Part shown: positions 36,247 through 46,872 of the stretch, piece after piece
How positions within the stretch are numbered: the first letter of the stretch is position 1
Layout: every line of letters starts with the position of its first letter
Source of the DNA: Billgrantia ethanolica
Lineage (GTDB): Bacteria > Pseudomonadota > Gammaproteobacteria > Pseudomonadales > Halomonadaceae
Direction of reading: 5' to 3'
Assembly: GCF_021404305.1 (NCBI RefSeq)
Contig: NZ_JABFTX010000003.1
Location: 558,001 to 622,000, forward strand
Length of the DNA stretch: 64,000 bases
Program-made: the position numbers and the translations under genes
Notes under the pieces: model-generated
Told to the model about the DNA's origin: nothing
Database searches by the model: none
What the model saw: only the letters and a program-made list of their open reading frames with translations

Positions 36247-36723
36247 GTGCGCGTGATTCGCAAGTATGCCAACCGCAGGCTCTATGATACCCAACAGAGC
36301 CGCTATGTAACGCTGGAAGATCTGCGGCGCCTGATTCTCGACGAGGAGCCGTTTCGCGTCGAGGATGCCAAGAGCGGTGAGGACCTGACTCGCACCATCC
36401 TGCTTTCTATCATCATCGAGCAGGAGCAGGCCGACGGAGAGGCCGAGGTCTTTTCCAACGATCTGCTGGCCCAGTTCATCCGAGTCTATGACATGGCGCA
36501 GCCGCTGCCGCTAGCCCGTTATCTGGAGCAGGGCACTCAGCTGATGCTCGAGCAGCAGAAGCGCATGCAGGATCAGTGGCAGCAGGCGATGCGCCACTCG
36601 CCCATGGAGCTGATGCGCGAAATGGCCGAGGAAAACATGCGCTTCTGGCAGCAGGCGATCGGCCAGGGACAGCCGGGCAAGCCGGAGCCGAAGGAGAAAT
36701 CCGATAAGGATGACGACAAGTAG
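36247..36723 (+). CDS. phaR: Polyhydroxyalkanoate synthesis repressor PhaR
   Basis: 158 residues starting at GTG with AAGGAG 7 bp upstream. The N-terminal DNA-binding domain is unmistakable (RVIRKYANRRLYDTQQSRYV), followed by a PHB-accumulation regulatory domain (TILLSIIIEQEQADGEAEVF) and a Gln/Met-rich helix with a charged tail. It represses phasin and related genes and is released by binding PHB granules. No pha gene lies next to it, so it must act in trans. PHA storage is typical of Halomonas. Confidence 0.93.
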   Translation: MRVIRKYANRRLYDTQQSRYVTLEDLRRLILDEEPFRVEDAKSGEDLTRTILLSIIIEQEQADGEAEVFSNDLLAQFIRVYDMAQPLPLARYLEQGTQLMLEQQKRMQDQWQQAMRHSPMELMREMAEENMRFWQQAIGQGQPGKPEPKEKSDKDDDK

Positions 36724-36845
36724 GCAGGCAGCGCGGGGCGGCGTACGGGACCGCTTTCTGCCATAATGCCGCGACGTCTTATAGCCGAAAGCCAGGTTCG
36801 CCGGACGGCCGGGCCTGATCGGTACGAAACAGGAAAAGCAAGCGG

Positions 36846-38141
36846 ATGAAGGTTTTGATCATCGGCGGCGGTGGCCGCGAACATGCCCTGGCCTGGAAGG
36901 TCGGCCAGTCGCCCCTTGTCGAGCGGGTATTCGTGGCCCCCGGCAATGCCGGTACCGCCCACGAGCCTGGGCTGACCAACGTCGCCATCGAGGCGACCGA
37001 GCTGGAGCGCCTGGTGGCCTTTGCCCGTGACGAGGGCGTGGAGCTGACCATCGTCGGTCCCGAGGCGCCGCTGGTCGAAGGCGTGGTGGATCGTTTCCGC
37101 GAAGCTGGGCTGGGCATCTTCGGGCCGACCCAGGGGGCTGCCCAACTGGAGGGCTCGAAGTCCTTCACCAAGGATTTTCTCGCCCGCCACGCCATTCCCA
37201 CCGCGGCCTATCGCACCTTCACCGAGGTCGAGCCGGCGCTCGTCTATCTGGCCGAGCAGGGCGCGCCGATCGTGATCAAGGCCGACGGCCTGGCCGCAGG
37301 CAAGGGCGTGATCGTGGCCATGACTCTGGCCGAGGCCGAGGCGGCGGTACGCGATATGCTCGAGGCCAATGCCTTCGGCGATGCCGGTGCGCGGGTGGTG
37401 ATCGAGGAGTTCCTCGAAGGTGAAGAGGCGAGCTTCATCGTCATGGTCGACGGCACCACCGTGCTGCCCATGGCCACCAGCCAGGACCACAAGCGCGCGC
37501 TGGACGGCGATGCCGGCCCCAATACCGGCGGTATGGGCGCCTATTCGCCGGCGCCGGTGGTGACCGAGAGCGTGCACGAACGCATCATGCAACAGGTCAT
37601 CATGCCCACGGTGCACGGCATGGCTGCCGAGGGCCACCCCTACAGCGGCTTCCTCTATGCCGGCCTGATGATCGACGCCGAGGGCAACCCCAAGGTGATC
37701 GAGTACAACTGCCGCTTCGGCGATCCCGAGACGCAGCCGATCATGCTGCGTTTGCGTTCCGATCTCGCCGAGCTGTGCCTGGCCGGGGCGCGGGGCGAGC
37801 TCGCCGGCCATACCTGCGAGTGGGATCCGCATGCTGCGGTGGGCGTGGTGCTGGCCGCCGGCGGCTATCCCGGCAGCTATCGCAAGGGCGATCCCATCGA
37901 TGGGCTCGCCGCCGCAGAGGCGACCGGCTGCAAGGTCTTCCATGCCGGCACCGCCGAAGACGACCAGGGGCGTATCGTGACCAGCGGCGGGCGTGTGCTG
38001 TGCGTCACCGCGTTGGGGCAGGGCGTGTCCAAGGCTCGCGATCTGGCCTACGAAGGCGTGGCGGCGATTCGCTGGGACGGCGTCCAGTTCCGCCGCGACA
38101 TCGCCTACCGTGCCATTGCCCGGGAGCGTCAGGCGGGCTGA
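36846..38141 (+). CDS. purD: Phosphoribosylamine-glycine ligase
   Basis: 431 residues, an ATP-grasp enzyme for step two of purine synthesis: 5-phosphoribosylamine + glycine + ATP to GAR. N-terminal [18 protein letters not shown], then [14 protein letters not shown], the ATP-grasp core ([37 protein letters not shown]) and [10 protein letters not shown]. No purH neighbour, unlike E. coli. Confidence 0.97.
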   Translation: MKVLIIGGGGREHALAWKVGQSPLVERVFVAPGNAGTAHEPGLTNVAIEATELERLVAFARDEGVELTIVGPEAPLVEGVVDRFREAGLGIFGPTQGAAQLEGSKSFTKDFLARHAIPTAAYRTFTEVEPALVYLAEQGAPIVIKADGLAAGKGVIVAMTLAEAEAAVRDMLEANAFGDAGARVVIEEFLEGEEASFIVMVDGTTVLPMATSQDHKRALDGDAGPNTGGMGAYSPAPVVTESVHERIMQQVIMPTVHGMAAEGHPYSGFLYAGLMIDAEGNPKVIEYNCRFGDPETQPIMLRLRSDLAELCLAGARGELAGHTCEWDPHAAVGVVLAAGGYPGSYRKGDPIDGLAAAEATGCKVFHAGTAEDDQGRIVTSGGRVLCVTALGQGVSKARDLAYEGVAAIRWDGVQFRRDIAYRAIARERQAG

Positions 38142-38185
38142 TCGTGACCACCTGTACCTACCGCAACGACAGTCAGGGAGTGAGC

Positions 38186-38626
38186 ATGGAGCGCATCAAG
38201 CTGGCATTTCCCGATTCCGCCATCGTGCACAGGCAGCCGCTGTCGGTACGCGTCACCGACATGAACTACGGCCGGCACCTGGGGCACGATACGCTGGTGT
38301 CGCTGCTGCATGAGGCGCGCATTCAGGCCTTCGGGGCCCTCGGTCTCACCGAATGGGACATGGGCGGCTTTCCCAGCGTGGTGGTCGACCTCGCCGTGCA
38401 GTACCAGTCCGAGGCCCGCTGGCCGGACGCGCTGGTGGTGGAGACGGCCATTCCGGAGCCGGCCGGCCAGGCGATCGTGGTCTACCATCGGGTCCGGCAT
38501 GCAGAAGGCGGCCGACCGGTGGCCACCGCGCGCCTGAATCTGGTGCTGGTGGACCCGGCCCAGGGGCGCAGCGTCGCGCTACCAGATGTCGTGCGGCAGG
38601 CCTTCGCCGGAGCGGAGAGCGCCTGA
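38186..38626 (+). CDS. acyl-CoA thioesterase (4HBT hotdog fold)
   Basis: 146 residues with the thioesterase landmarks RVTDMNYGRHLGHDTLVSLLHEARIQ (catalytic Asp/His region) and YQSEARWPDALVVETAI. Probably hydrolyses short or medium acyl-CoA; substrate unknown. The start has GGGAG 5 bp upstream. It shares bases with the next start (TGATG), so the two are coupled. Confidence 0.87.
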   Translation: MERIKLAFPDSAIVHRQPLSVRVTDMNYGRHLGHDTLVSLLHEARIQAFGALGLTEWDMGGFPSVVVDLAVQYQSEARWPDALVVETAIPEPAGQAIVVYHRVRHAEGGRPVATARLNLVLVDPAQGRSVALPDVVRQAFAGAESA

Positions 38627-39498
38627 TGTCTCGTGAATATCCCATCATCGCCGTGACCGGCTCCTCCGGGGCCGGCACCACCACGGTAAAGCGCACCTTC
38701 GAGCGCATGTTCGCCCGTGAGGACGTGCATGCGGCTTTCGTCGACGGTGATGCCTTTCATCGCTACACCCGCGAGGAGCTGGCACGCATCTTCCGCGAGG
38801 AGCCCGAGCGCAAGAATCAGCTCTCCCACTTTGCCGTGGAAGCCAATCTGCTCGACCGTCTCGAAGCGCTGTTCCTGGAGTACGGCGAGCATGGCAGCGG
38901 GACCTACCGGCACTACATACATGCCGAAGACAAGCAGATGATCGAGGCCGGCCACCAGGTCGGTACCTTCACCGAATGGCAGCCGCTGCCCTGTGGTACC
39001 GATCTGCTGTTCTACGAGGGGCTGCACGGTGGGCTGGTGACGGCGGAGCACGACATCGCCCGTCACGTGGATCTGCTGGTGGGGGTCGCACCCACCATGA
39101 ATCTCGAATGGATTCAGAAGATCGATCGCGACATCAAGCTGCGCGGCTACTCTCAGGAGGCGGTGATCGACACCATTCTGGGGCGCATGAACGATTACGT
39201 GCGTTACATTCAGCCGCAGTTCTCGCGCACCCACATCAACTTTCAGCGCGTACCTACGGTGGATACCTCCAACCCCTTCGAGGTGCAGGACATCCCCAAC
39301 GACGCCGAATCGTTCGTGGTGATTCGCTTTCGTGACCCCTCGACGGTGGACTTTCCCTGGCTGCTGGCGATGATCCAGGACTCGTTCATGAGCCGCCCGC
39401 ACACCCTAGTGGTGCCGGGGGCGAGAATGTCGCTGGCCATCGAGCTGATTCTGGCGCCGCTGGTGCGCCATCTGCTGGCGCAGCGGCGTTTTCGCTAA
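38626..39498 (+). CDS. prkB: phosphoribulokinase-like kinase (PrkB)
   Basis: 290 residues. Walker A is GSSGAGTTTV near residue 11, followed by DGDAFHRYTREELARIF, AVEANLLDRLE, LPCGTDLLFYEGLHGGLV and a C-terminal RMSLAIELILAPLVRHLL. This is the PrkB family seen in non-autotrophic gammaproteobacteria (E. coli PrkB), related to Calvin-cycle phosphoribulokinase. No RuBisCO or Calvin-cycle gene lies nearby, so carbon fixation is not implied. The physiological substrate in such hosts is uncertain. Confidence 0.92.
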   Translation: MSREYPIIAVTGSSGAGTTTVKRTFERMFAREDVHAAFVDGDAFHRYTREELARIFREEPERKNQLSHFAVEANLLDRLEALFLEYGEHGSGTYRHYIHAEDKQMIEAGHQVGTFTEWQPLPCGTDLLFYEGLHGGLVTAEHDIARHVDLLVGVAPTMNLEWIQKIDRDIKLRGYSQEAVIDTILGRMNDYVRYIQPQFSRTHINFQRVPTVDTSNPFEVQDIPNDAESFVVIRFRDPSTVDFPWLLAMIQDSFMSRPHTLVVPGARMSLAIELILAPLVRHLLAQRRFR

Positions 39499-39518
39499 CA
39501 CGCAAGGGAGCACGTCCG

Positions 39519-39863
39519 ATGCAAGACTGCCTGTTCTGCAAGATCGTCAAGCGCGAGATTCCGGCCGAGATCGTCTTCGAAGACGATCAGATCCTGGCGT
39601 TCAACGACATCAACCCCCAGGCGCCGACTCACATTCTGATCATTCCCAAGCGCCATATCGCCACCCTCAACGATCTCGAGGAGGCCGACCAGGTCCTGGT
39701 CGGCCGGCTGCCGGTCGTGGCGGCCCATCTGGCCCGGGAGCGGGGCTTCGCCGATGAGGGCTACCGGGTGGTGATGAACTGCAATGACCAGGGCGGGCAG
39801 ACGGTCTATCATATTCATATGCACCTGATGGGCGGTCGTCGCTTTACTTGGCCGGCTGGCTAG
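39519..39863 (+). CDS. hinT: HIT family purine nucleoside phosphoramidase (HinT-like)
   Basis: 114 residues: MQDCLFCKIVKREIPAEIVFEDD, FNDINPQAPTHILIIPKRHI and the histidine triad VYHIHMHLMGG. Members hydrolyse adenosine 5'-phosphoramidates. Cys4 and Cys7 with later His can form a zinc site. Confidence 0.95.
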   Translation: MQDCLFCKIVKREIPAEIVFEDDQILAFNDINPQAPTHILIIPKRHIATLNDLEEADQVLVGRLPVVAAHLARERGFADEGYRVVMNCNDQGGQTVYHIHMHLMGGRRFTWPAG

Positions 39864-39927
39864 CTGGCGCTCTGCGGTTCATCCGCGCGCGTCGAGGCGT
39901 GCGACGCATCAGGTGCATCCCATTCAT

Positions 39928-39950
39928 GACGCCACCCCAAGGGTGGCGTC
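39928..39950. terminator. strong hairpin between hinT and coq7
   Basis: GACGCCACCC and GGGTGGCGTC make a perfect 10-bp stem with a three-base loop. No T-run follows. Confidence 0.45.
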
Positions 39951-40049
39951 GACGTGATAGCCGAAAGGTGCCGAGTCCCATTTTGCCCAATGCACCAGGC
40001 CAAGTTGAGCAAGGTGTGGTGGGGAGAGAGGCGCTAAGGGAAAAGTGAC

Positions 40050-40694
40050 ATGAATCGTAATTACTCTCCGGCTGACAACCTGGTCCACCAGTTCGATACC
40101 GTGCTGCGTACGCTGATCCCCCATGCGGCCCACGCCTCGCGACCCTCGCCGGCCACCGCAGACATTCGGGACGAGGACATGAGCGCCGAGGAGCGGCGCC
40201 ATGCCGCCGGGCTGATGCGGGTCAACCATACCGGTGAGGTATGCGCCCAGGCGCTCTATCAGGGACAGGGCTGTACCGCCAAGCTGGCGGAGGTGCGCAG
40301 CCAGATGGAGCACTCCGCCCAGGAGGAGATTGACCACCTGGCCTGGTGCGACGAGCGGCTGCAGGAGCTCGACAGCCACCCCAGCGTGCTCAATCCGCTG
40401 TTCTATGCAGCTTCCTTCGGCCTGGGGGCGGTGGCGGGTGCCATCGGCGACCGCATCAGCCTGGGCTTCGTCGCCGCCACCGAAGAGCAGGTGGGCAAGC
40501 ATCTGGAGGATCACCTGGTCAAACTGCCAGCGGGCGACCACCGCTCGCGGGCCGTGCTGCGCCAGATGGCCATCGACGAGGCGCACCACGCCCAACTGGC
40601 GCTGGAAGCCGGCGGGGCACGCTTTCCGGCTCCGATCAAGTTCGGCATGTCGTTGATGTCGAAGGTGATGACCAAGAGCGTCTATCGAATCTGA
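40050..40694 (+). CDS. coq7: 3-demethoxyubiquinol 3-hydroxylase (Coq7)
   Basis: 214 residues. A di-iron carboxylate hydroxylase of ubiquinone synthesis: [32 protein letters not shown] and [15 protein letters not shown] supply the Glu/His ligands. It acts at the inner membrane. The N-terminal 45 residues ([18 protein letters not shown]) are normal for bacterial Coq7. The ATG follows AAGGGAAAAGTGAC. The 186 bp upstream carry the hairpin above and no clear promoter. Confidence 0.95.
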   Translation: MNRNYSPADNLVHQFDTVLRTLIPHAAHASRPSPATADIRDEDMSAEERRHAAGLMRVNHTGEVCAQALYQGQGCTAKLAEVRSQMEHSAQEEIDHLAWCDERLQELDSHPSVLNPLFYAASFGLGAVAGAIGDRISLGFVAATEEQVGKHLEDHLVKLPAGDHRSRAVLRQMAIDEAHHAQLALEAGGARFPAPIKFGMSLMSKVMTKSVYRI

Positions 40695-40704
40695 GCACGT
40701 TGCG

Positions 40705-41310
40705 ATGTCGGACGCGATCCATCGGCGCTGTATCGAAGTCGCCAGTCAGTTGAGTCCACTGCTCGCCGAGGCCATCGAGCGCGGTGGGCCGCTGACGCTG
40801 CGCGCCGACGACGGCCAGCCGCTGGCGGAGCGCCTGTGCCGTTCGATCGCCGGGCAGCAGCTTTCGGTAAAGGCGGCGCGCTCGATCTGGGCGCGGGTCG
40901 TCGATGCGGCGGGCGAGACGCCGCTGATGGAGTTCTTCGTCGAGCCGAACCAGGAGACGCTGCGTGGCTGTGGCCTATCGGGGGCCAAGGCCAGGGCGCT
41001 GTGTCTGATTGCCGAAGAAGCCCGTGCCGGTCGGCTAGAGGCCGAGGCGCTCAGGGGCCTGGACCATGTCGAACGCTCGCGGCGGCTGACCGCGCTATGG
41101 GGTGTGGGGCAGTGGACCGCCGACATGCTGTCTATCTTCTACTTCGGCGAGCCTGACGTATGGCCGGAAGGCGACGTGACGGCACGCAAGACCCTCGAGC
41201 GTCTTACCAGCCCGCGGCGCAAGACGCGGCGTACCGCCATGCGTTTTGCCCCCCATCGTTCCTACCTTGCCCTTTACCTGTGGCGGCATGTCGACTCGCC
41301 GCCTGGCTAG
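40705..41310 (+). CDS. DNA-3-methyladenine glycosylase, HhH-GPD (short AlkA type)
   Basis: 201 residues. The helix-hairpin-helix and catalytic region is LWGVGQWTADMLSIFYFGEPDVWPEGD, with Asp at the end as the GPD aspartate; IAGQQLSVKAARSIWARV precedes it. It lacks the N-terminal beta domain of E. coli AlkA, as do yeast Mag-type enzymes, so length is normal for that subgroup. It removes alkylated purines in base excision repair. Ends at a two-way terminator. Confidence 0.9.
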   Translation: MSDAIHRRCIEVASQLSPLLAEAIERGGPLTLRADDGQPLAERLCRSIAGQQLSVKAARSIWARVVDAAGETPLMEFFVEPNQETLRGCGLSGAKARALCLIAEEARAGRLEAEALRGLDHVERSRRLTALWGVGQWTADMLSIFYFGEPDVWPEGDVTARKTLERLTSPRRKTRRTAMRFAPHRSYLALYLWRHVDSPPG

Positions 41311-41338
41311 CGCTTGGCTATCCGTACGAACTAGAGAA

Positions 41339-41365
41339 AAGGCCCGCCAGGCGGGCCTTTGTCTG
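41339..41365. terminator. bidirectional terminator (glycosylase / OsmC gene)
   Basis: AAGGCCCGC and GCGGGCCTT (41339-41347, 41351-41359) with a CAG loop. Flanked by TTTGTCTG on plus and by TTTTCTCT on minus. Confidence 0.8.
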
Positions 41366-41388
41366 TATGGCGGCAGTCATCAATGATG

Positions 41389-41808
41389 CTAGTCGTCGAT
41401 GATGCTGTAGGAGTGGGTAACGGCTACTCCACCCTTGGCCAGCATGATCGAGGCGCTGCAGTACTTCTCGGCCGAGAGTTCCACGGCGCGCTTGACCTGG
41501 CTCTCCTTGAGGTTGCGGCCGCTGACGGTGAAGTGGATGTGGATCTTGGTGAAGACGGCCGGCACGGCATCGGCGCGTTCGGCCTCGATGGTCGCCACGC
41601 AGTCGCTCACGGGGGCCCGCGACTTCTCGAGGATCTCCAGCACGTCGAAGGAGGTGCAGGCGCCCATGCCCATCAGCAGCATTTCCATCGGGCGCGGGCC
41701 GGTATTGCGTCCGCCGTGGTCGGGCGGGCCATCGATCACCACGCTGTGACCACTACCCGATTCGGCGACGAACTGACGGCCATCGGTCCACTTGACGCTG
41801 GCTTTCAT
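41389..41808 (-). CDS. OsmC family peroxide-reductase-like protein
   Basis: 139 residues: ASVKWTDGRQFVAESGSGHS, RPMEMLLMGMGACTSFDVLEIL and KYCSASIMLAKGG supply the two reactive cysteines of OsmC/Ohr proteins. It resembles the YhfA subgroup, whose in vivo substrate is unknown. The ATG at 41808 is preceded by AAGGAAA; a TTG two codons earlier is closer to that site and is possible. Confidence 0.93.
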   Translation of the reverse strand: MKASVKWTDGRQFVAESGSGHSVVIDGPPDHGGRNTGPRPMEMLLMGMGACTSFDVLEILEKSRAPVSDCVATIEAERADAVPAVFTKIHIHFTVSGRNLKESQVKRAVELSAEKYCSASIMLAKGGVAVTHSYSIIDD

Positions 41809-41869
41809 GAGCAAGGTTTCCTTGTCGATACGTTCATGTCGGAGAGCTTATCACTGTGCGGCGCTCGGC

Positions 41870-43581
<1,712 letters not shown>

Positions 43582-43657
43582 GCTGGCTCCTTGGAGTCTC
43601 GTACGGTGCCGGTTGACGCCCGCTGGGCACCGCCGCATGCTGACCGATCAGGCGCAT

Positions 43658-43685
43658 ACGACAGGCTGGGTGCGGTCTGTATAAT
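43658..43685 (+). promoter_or_regulatory. promoter for lptD operon
   Basis: ACGACA at 43658-43663, 16 bp, then a perfect TATAAT at 43680-43685. Predicted leader about 28 nt. Confidence 0.6.
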
Positions 43686-43718
43686 ACCGATTCTCTTCGC
43701 CAAGGACATCGAGGGACC

Positions 43719-46160
43719 ATGGGCAACCGACATGCAGGAACGGCGTTGGCCAGCCTGATCACATCCGGCCTGACGCTGGGCGCGCCGCAGGCGCTGGCGC
43801 TCGAGCCGTTGGCGGCATGGCAACTGGACTGGCAGCCGTGGGGCGAGGGGCGCCCGGCCGAGGCGCTGTGCCGCGGGATCTACGTGATGCCCGCCTATCG
43901 CTTGCCCGCGGGCGACGAGCCGGGCCAGGTGCGCAGCGAGTCCGACACCGCCTACTACGGCGATGATGGCGAAACCATTCTCGGCGGTGAAGTGATCCTG
44001 CGGCGTGCCGACACGCAGCTCGAGTCGCCGCGGGTGAGCGTGCCGCCCGAGCGCGAGTGGGCGTTTGCCGAAGGGCCGCTGGCTCTGCGCGATCTCAACC
44101 TGCTGGTGCGCGGTGAGGCCGGCGAGGTCTCGTTGGTCACCGACGCCGCCAGCATCGACGCGGCGCACTTCGTGGTCCACGATCAGCACCTGCGCGGCGA
44201 TGCCATGCAGTTGGAGCGGCTGGAGGATGGCCGCTTCCGGCTCACCTCGGCCAGCTTCACCACCTGCGACCCGGGCGACAACCTGTGGCAACTGGTCACA
44301 GGCGATCTGGTGCTCGACCGCGAGAGCGGTTTCGGCACCGCACGCCACGCGCGCCTGGAGATGGGCAATGTGCCGATATTCTACTGGCCCTGGGTGCGCT
44401 TTCCCATCGACGACCGGCGTCATACCGGCTTCCTGTGGCCCGAGATCGGCCTCTCCGGCGGCGCTCTGGACTATGCCCAGCCGTTCTACTGGAACATTGC
44501 GCCCAACCATGACGCCACCATCACGCCACGCTGGATCAGCGACCGGGGGCTGCTGCTGGGGGGCGAGTACCGCTACCTGTTCCCCACCGATGCCGGTCAG
44601 ATCGAGGGGGCCTACCTGTCCAGTGACGGCGGTGGCTCCGATGACCCGGGTGCCGCCTCGCGGCGCTACGAGGGCGAGGACCGCTGGTACGTCGATTATC
44701 GTCATACCGGTCGTTTCGACTCTCGCACGAGCTACAACCTGCGCTACGGGGCGGCCAGCGACGGGCGCTACTTCGACGACTACGGCAGCATCTTCGGCGA
44801 TGACCCCACCAATATGCCGCGCCTGGCTCAGATCGATTATCGGGGGGCGCTGTGGCATCTCGATGCCCGTGCCCAAGGTTACCAGCGGCTCGACGATCCG
44901 CTGCGCGATCGCGACAAGCCGTTCTATCGTCTGCCCAGCCTGACTGCCAACGCCCGCTGGTCCCAGCAGGGCGGCTGGTATCAGCAGTGGCGTTCGAACG
45001 TCACCTATTTCTGGCGCGATGTGGATCGCAACCGAGTACCTCTGCGTGAAGCCGCTACCGGTACCCGGTTACACCTCTCGCCAGCTACCGGCTGGCGCTT
45101 CGACGAGAGCTGGGGCCACCTGGAGCCGCGAGTGGAGTGGCTCTACACCGCCTACGACCTCGACTATGGCGAGCGTGAGACCGATCGCGATACCACTCTG
45201 CAGCGTGCTGTGCCGGTAAGCTCCATCGATGGCGGGCTGGTATTCGAGCGCGAGCTGGAGCTTGGCGGGCGAGCCTATCGTCAGACCCTCGAACCCAGAC
45301 TCAACTACGCCTATGTACCGGCAACGAATCAACGCGAATTTCCCGAGTTCGATAGTAGCGAGCGTGCCTTCTCGTGGAGCCAGCTGTGGTCGCCCTATCG
45401 CTTCTCCGGGGCAGACCGAGTGGGGGATCTCAACCGGGTGTCGGTCGGCGTCGACTCGCGCCTGCTGGAAGACGACCGTGGCCGCGAGCGACTGGCCTTC
45501 GGCATCGGCCAGGCCTTCTATCTCGACGACCGCTACATCGACATCAACGGCGACCCCGATACGCTGCCACGCTCGCCGGATGATGGGGGTCGCTTCGAGC
45601 CCTGGTACAACGCCACCCGCGATCGCTCGCCGCTGGTGACTCGCCTCGATTGGCAGATGACCGATCGCTGGCGGAGTCGCTGGGAGTGGCTCTACGACGA
45701 CAAGCAGCAGCGTACCGAGCGTACCTCGCTGGACCTGCGCTATCGTAGCCCTGAAGGACACGTATTGAACCTCGGCTACCGCTGGGAACTCCAAGGATTC
45801 GATCCTTCGGTACGACCAGGGGACGATGAGTTTCGCGAATACGACCGAGAGGAGTACGATCTCTCGTTTGCCTGGAAGTTATCGCCCCGAGTGGATCTGA
45901 TCGGGCGTGCCGTGTATGACTACACCAACGAGCGCCTGCTCGATCAGGTGGCTGGCGTGCAGTGGAACGACTGCTGCTACGGCTTGCAGGTCGTGTGGCG
46001 CGAATGGATCGATGACAACGACACCGCCAGCATCGAGAACGATACGACGGAGCGCGGCTTGTTCCTGCGTTTCGTCTTCAAGGGCTTGGGCGGTGTCGGC
46101 GGCGATGCTGGCGACTATTTCGAGCGCGCCATACCGGGTTACCGAGCCACGGCCTTCTGA
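43719..46160 (+). CDS. lptD: LPS-assembly protein LptD
   Basis: 813 residues. A signal peptide ends at AQALA near residue 28. The N-terminal beta-jellyroll (LptA-like) spans about 75-200, followed by a 26-strand-type barrel beginning near FYWPWVRFPIDDRRHTGFLWP. Four cysteines match the conserved disulfide network: Cys51, Cys183 and the adjacent pair Cys752-Cys753 in WNDCCYGLQ. With LptE it inserts LPS in the outer leaflet. The next gene is surA, the periplasmic chaperone for LptD, as in E. coli. The chosen ATG has GAGGGA upstream. Confidence 0.97.
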   Translation: MGNRHAGTALASLITSGLTLGAPQALALEPLAAWQLDWQPWGEGRPAEALCRGIYVMPAYRLPAGDEPGQVRSESDTAYYGDDGETILGGEVILRRADTQLESPRVSVPPEREWAFAEGPLALRDLNLLVRGEAGEVSLVTDAASIDAAHFVVHDQHLRGDAMQLERLEDGRFRLTSASFTTCDPGDNLWQLVTGDLVLDRESGFGTARHARLEMGNVPIFYWPWVRFPIDDRRHTGFLWPEIGLSGGALDYAQPFYWNIAPNHDATITPRWISDRGLLLGGEYRYLFPTDAGQIEGAYLSSDGGGSDDPGAASRRYEGEDRWYVDYRHTGRFDSRTSYNLRYGAASDGRYFDDYGSIFGDDPTNMPRLAQIDYRGALWHLDARAQGYQRLDDPLRDRDKPFYRLPSLTANARWSQQGGWYQQWRSNVTYFWRDVDRNRVPLREAATGTRLHLSPATGWRFDESWGHLEPRVEWLYTAYDLDYGERETDRDTTLQRAVPVSSIDGGLVFERELELGGRAYRQTLEPRLNYAYVPATNQREFPEFDSSERAFSWSQLWSPYRFSGADRVGDLNRVSVGVDSRLLEDDRGRERLAFGIGQAFYLDDRYIDINGDPDTLPRSPDDGGRFEPWYNATRDRSPLVTRLDWQMTDRWRSRWEWLYDDKQQRTERTSLDLRYRSPEGHVLNLGYRWELQGFDPSVRPGDDEFREYDREEYDLSFAWKLSPRVDLIGRAVYDYTNERLLDQVAGVQWNDCCYGLQVVWREWIDDNDTASIENDTTERGLFLRFVFKGLGGVGGDAGDYFERAIPGYRATAF

Positions 46161-46206
46161 TCGTGCGAATGCCCTACAAGAGAGCCATATGAGAGGAAAG
46201 AGAAAG

Positions 46207-46869
46207 ATGCGGATTTCGCCATTCGCCACCCTGGGCGCCCTGGGATTGGCCCTGTGCCTTGGTGCTCTGCCGCTGACGGCCGTGGCCCAGGATTTCCAGC
46301 CGGTGCAGCGGCAGTCCCTGGACCGTATCGTGGCCGTGGTGAACCAGCAGGCCATCATGCACAGCCAACTCGAGGAGCGCATGGCGCAGGCGCGCAGCCA
46401 GTTGGCGGCGCAGGGGCAGTCGCTGCCCCCCGAGTCGATGCTGCGCGAATACGTGCTTGAACAGATCATCCTGGAAGAGATTCAGCTGCAGATGGCGGCC
46501 AATGCCGGCCTCAGCGTCGATGACACCGCGCTCAACCGCCAGATGCGCGAGATCGCCGAGAGCAACAACATGACCCTCGATCAGTTCGCCGACGCCCTTG
46601 AGGCGGACGGTCTGACCATGGCAGCCGTGCGCGAGGAGATTCGTCGCGAGATGCTGCTGCGCGAGCTACATCAGCGTCAGCTCGGCGGCCGGGTCAACGT
46701 CAGCACTCGTGAGGTGGAGCGCTTCATCGAGCAGCAGGGCGGCAACGTGAGCCATGAGCAGGCGCGCCAGATGGTGTTCCAGCGCAAGGCCAACGAGGCC
46801 CTCGACGCCTGGCTGCAGGAGATTCGCGCCGACGCCTTCGTCGACAACCGGCTGGCCAGCGGCAGCTGA
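46207..46869 (+). CDS. surA: SurA-type periplasmic chaperone lacking both parvulin domains
   Basis: 220 residues, about half of E. coli SurA. A signal peptide ends at TAVAQ. The N-terminal chaperone module is intact (SLDRIVAVVNQQAIMHSQLEER, LREYVLEQIILEEIQLQMA, LREEIRRE-like AAVREEIRREMLLREL, STREVERFIEQQGG). The sequence then passes straight to the C-terminal helix (ARQMVFQRKANEALDAWLQE, ADAFVDNRL). The two peptidyl-prolyl isomerase domains between these in E. coli are missing, and the join is in frame with no pseudogene sign. ATG 46207 has AGAGGAAA upstream; ATG 46189 would add six residues. Operon position after lptD and before pdxA supports orthology. Confidence 0.9.
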   Translation: MRISPFATLGALGLALCLGALPLTAVAQDFQPVQRQSLDRIVAVVNQQAIMHSQLEERMAQARSQLAAQGQSLPPESMLREYVLEQIILEEIQLQMAANAGLSVDDTALNRQMREIAESNNMTLDQFADALEADGLTMAAVREEIRREMLLRELHQRQLGGRVNVSTREVERFIEQQGGNVSHEQARQMVFQRKANEALDAWLQEIRADAFVDNRLASGS

Positions 46870-46872
46870 TAG

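Noticed and set aside
38626..39498. Evidence for autotrophy by the Calvin cycle
   Set aside because: The kinase belongs to the PrkB group of heterotrophs and no other Calvin-cycle gene is in the window.
46680..46760. Frameshift or internal deletion error in surA
   Set aside because: The frame is continuous and both flanking segments align in register with SurA ends; a clean domain loss explains it better, though reads should be checked.
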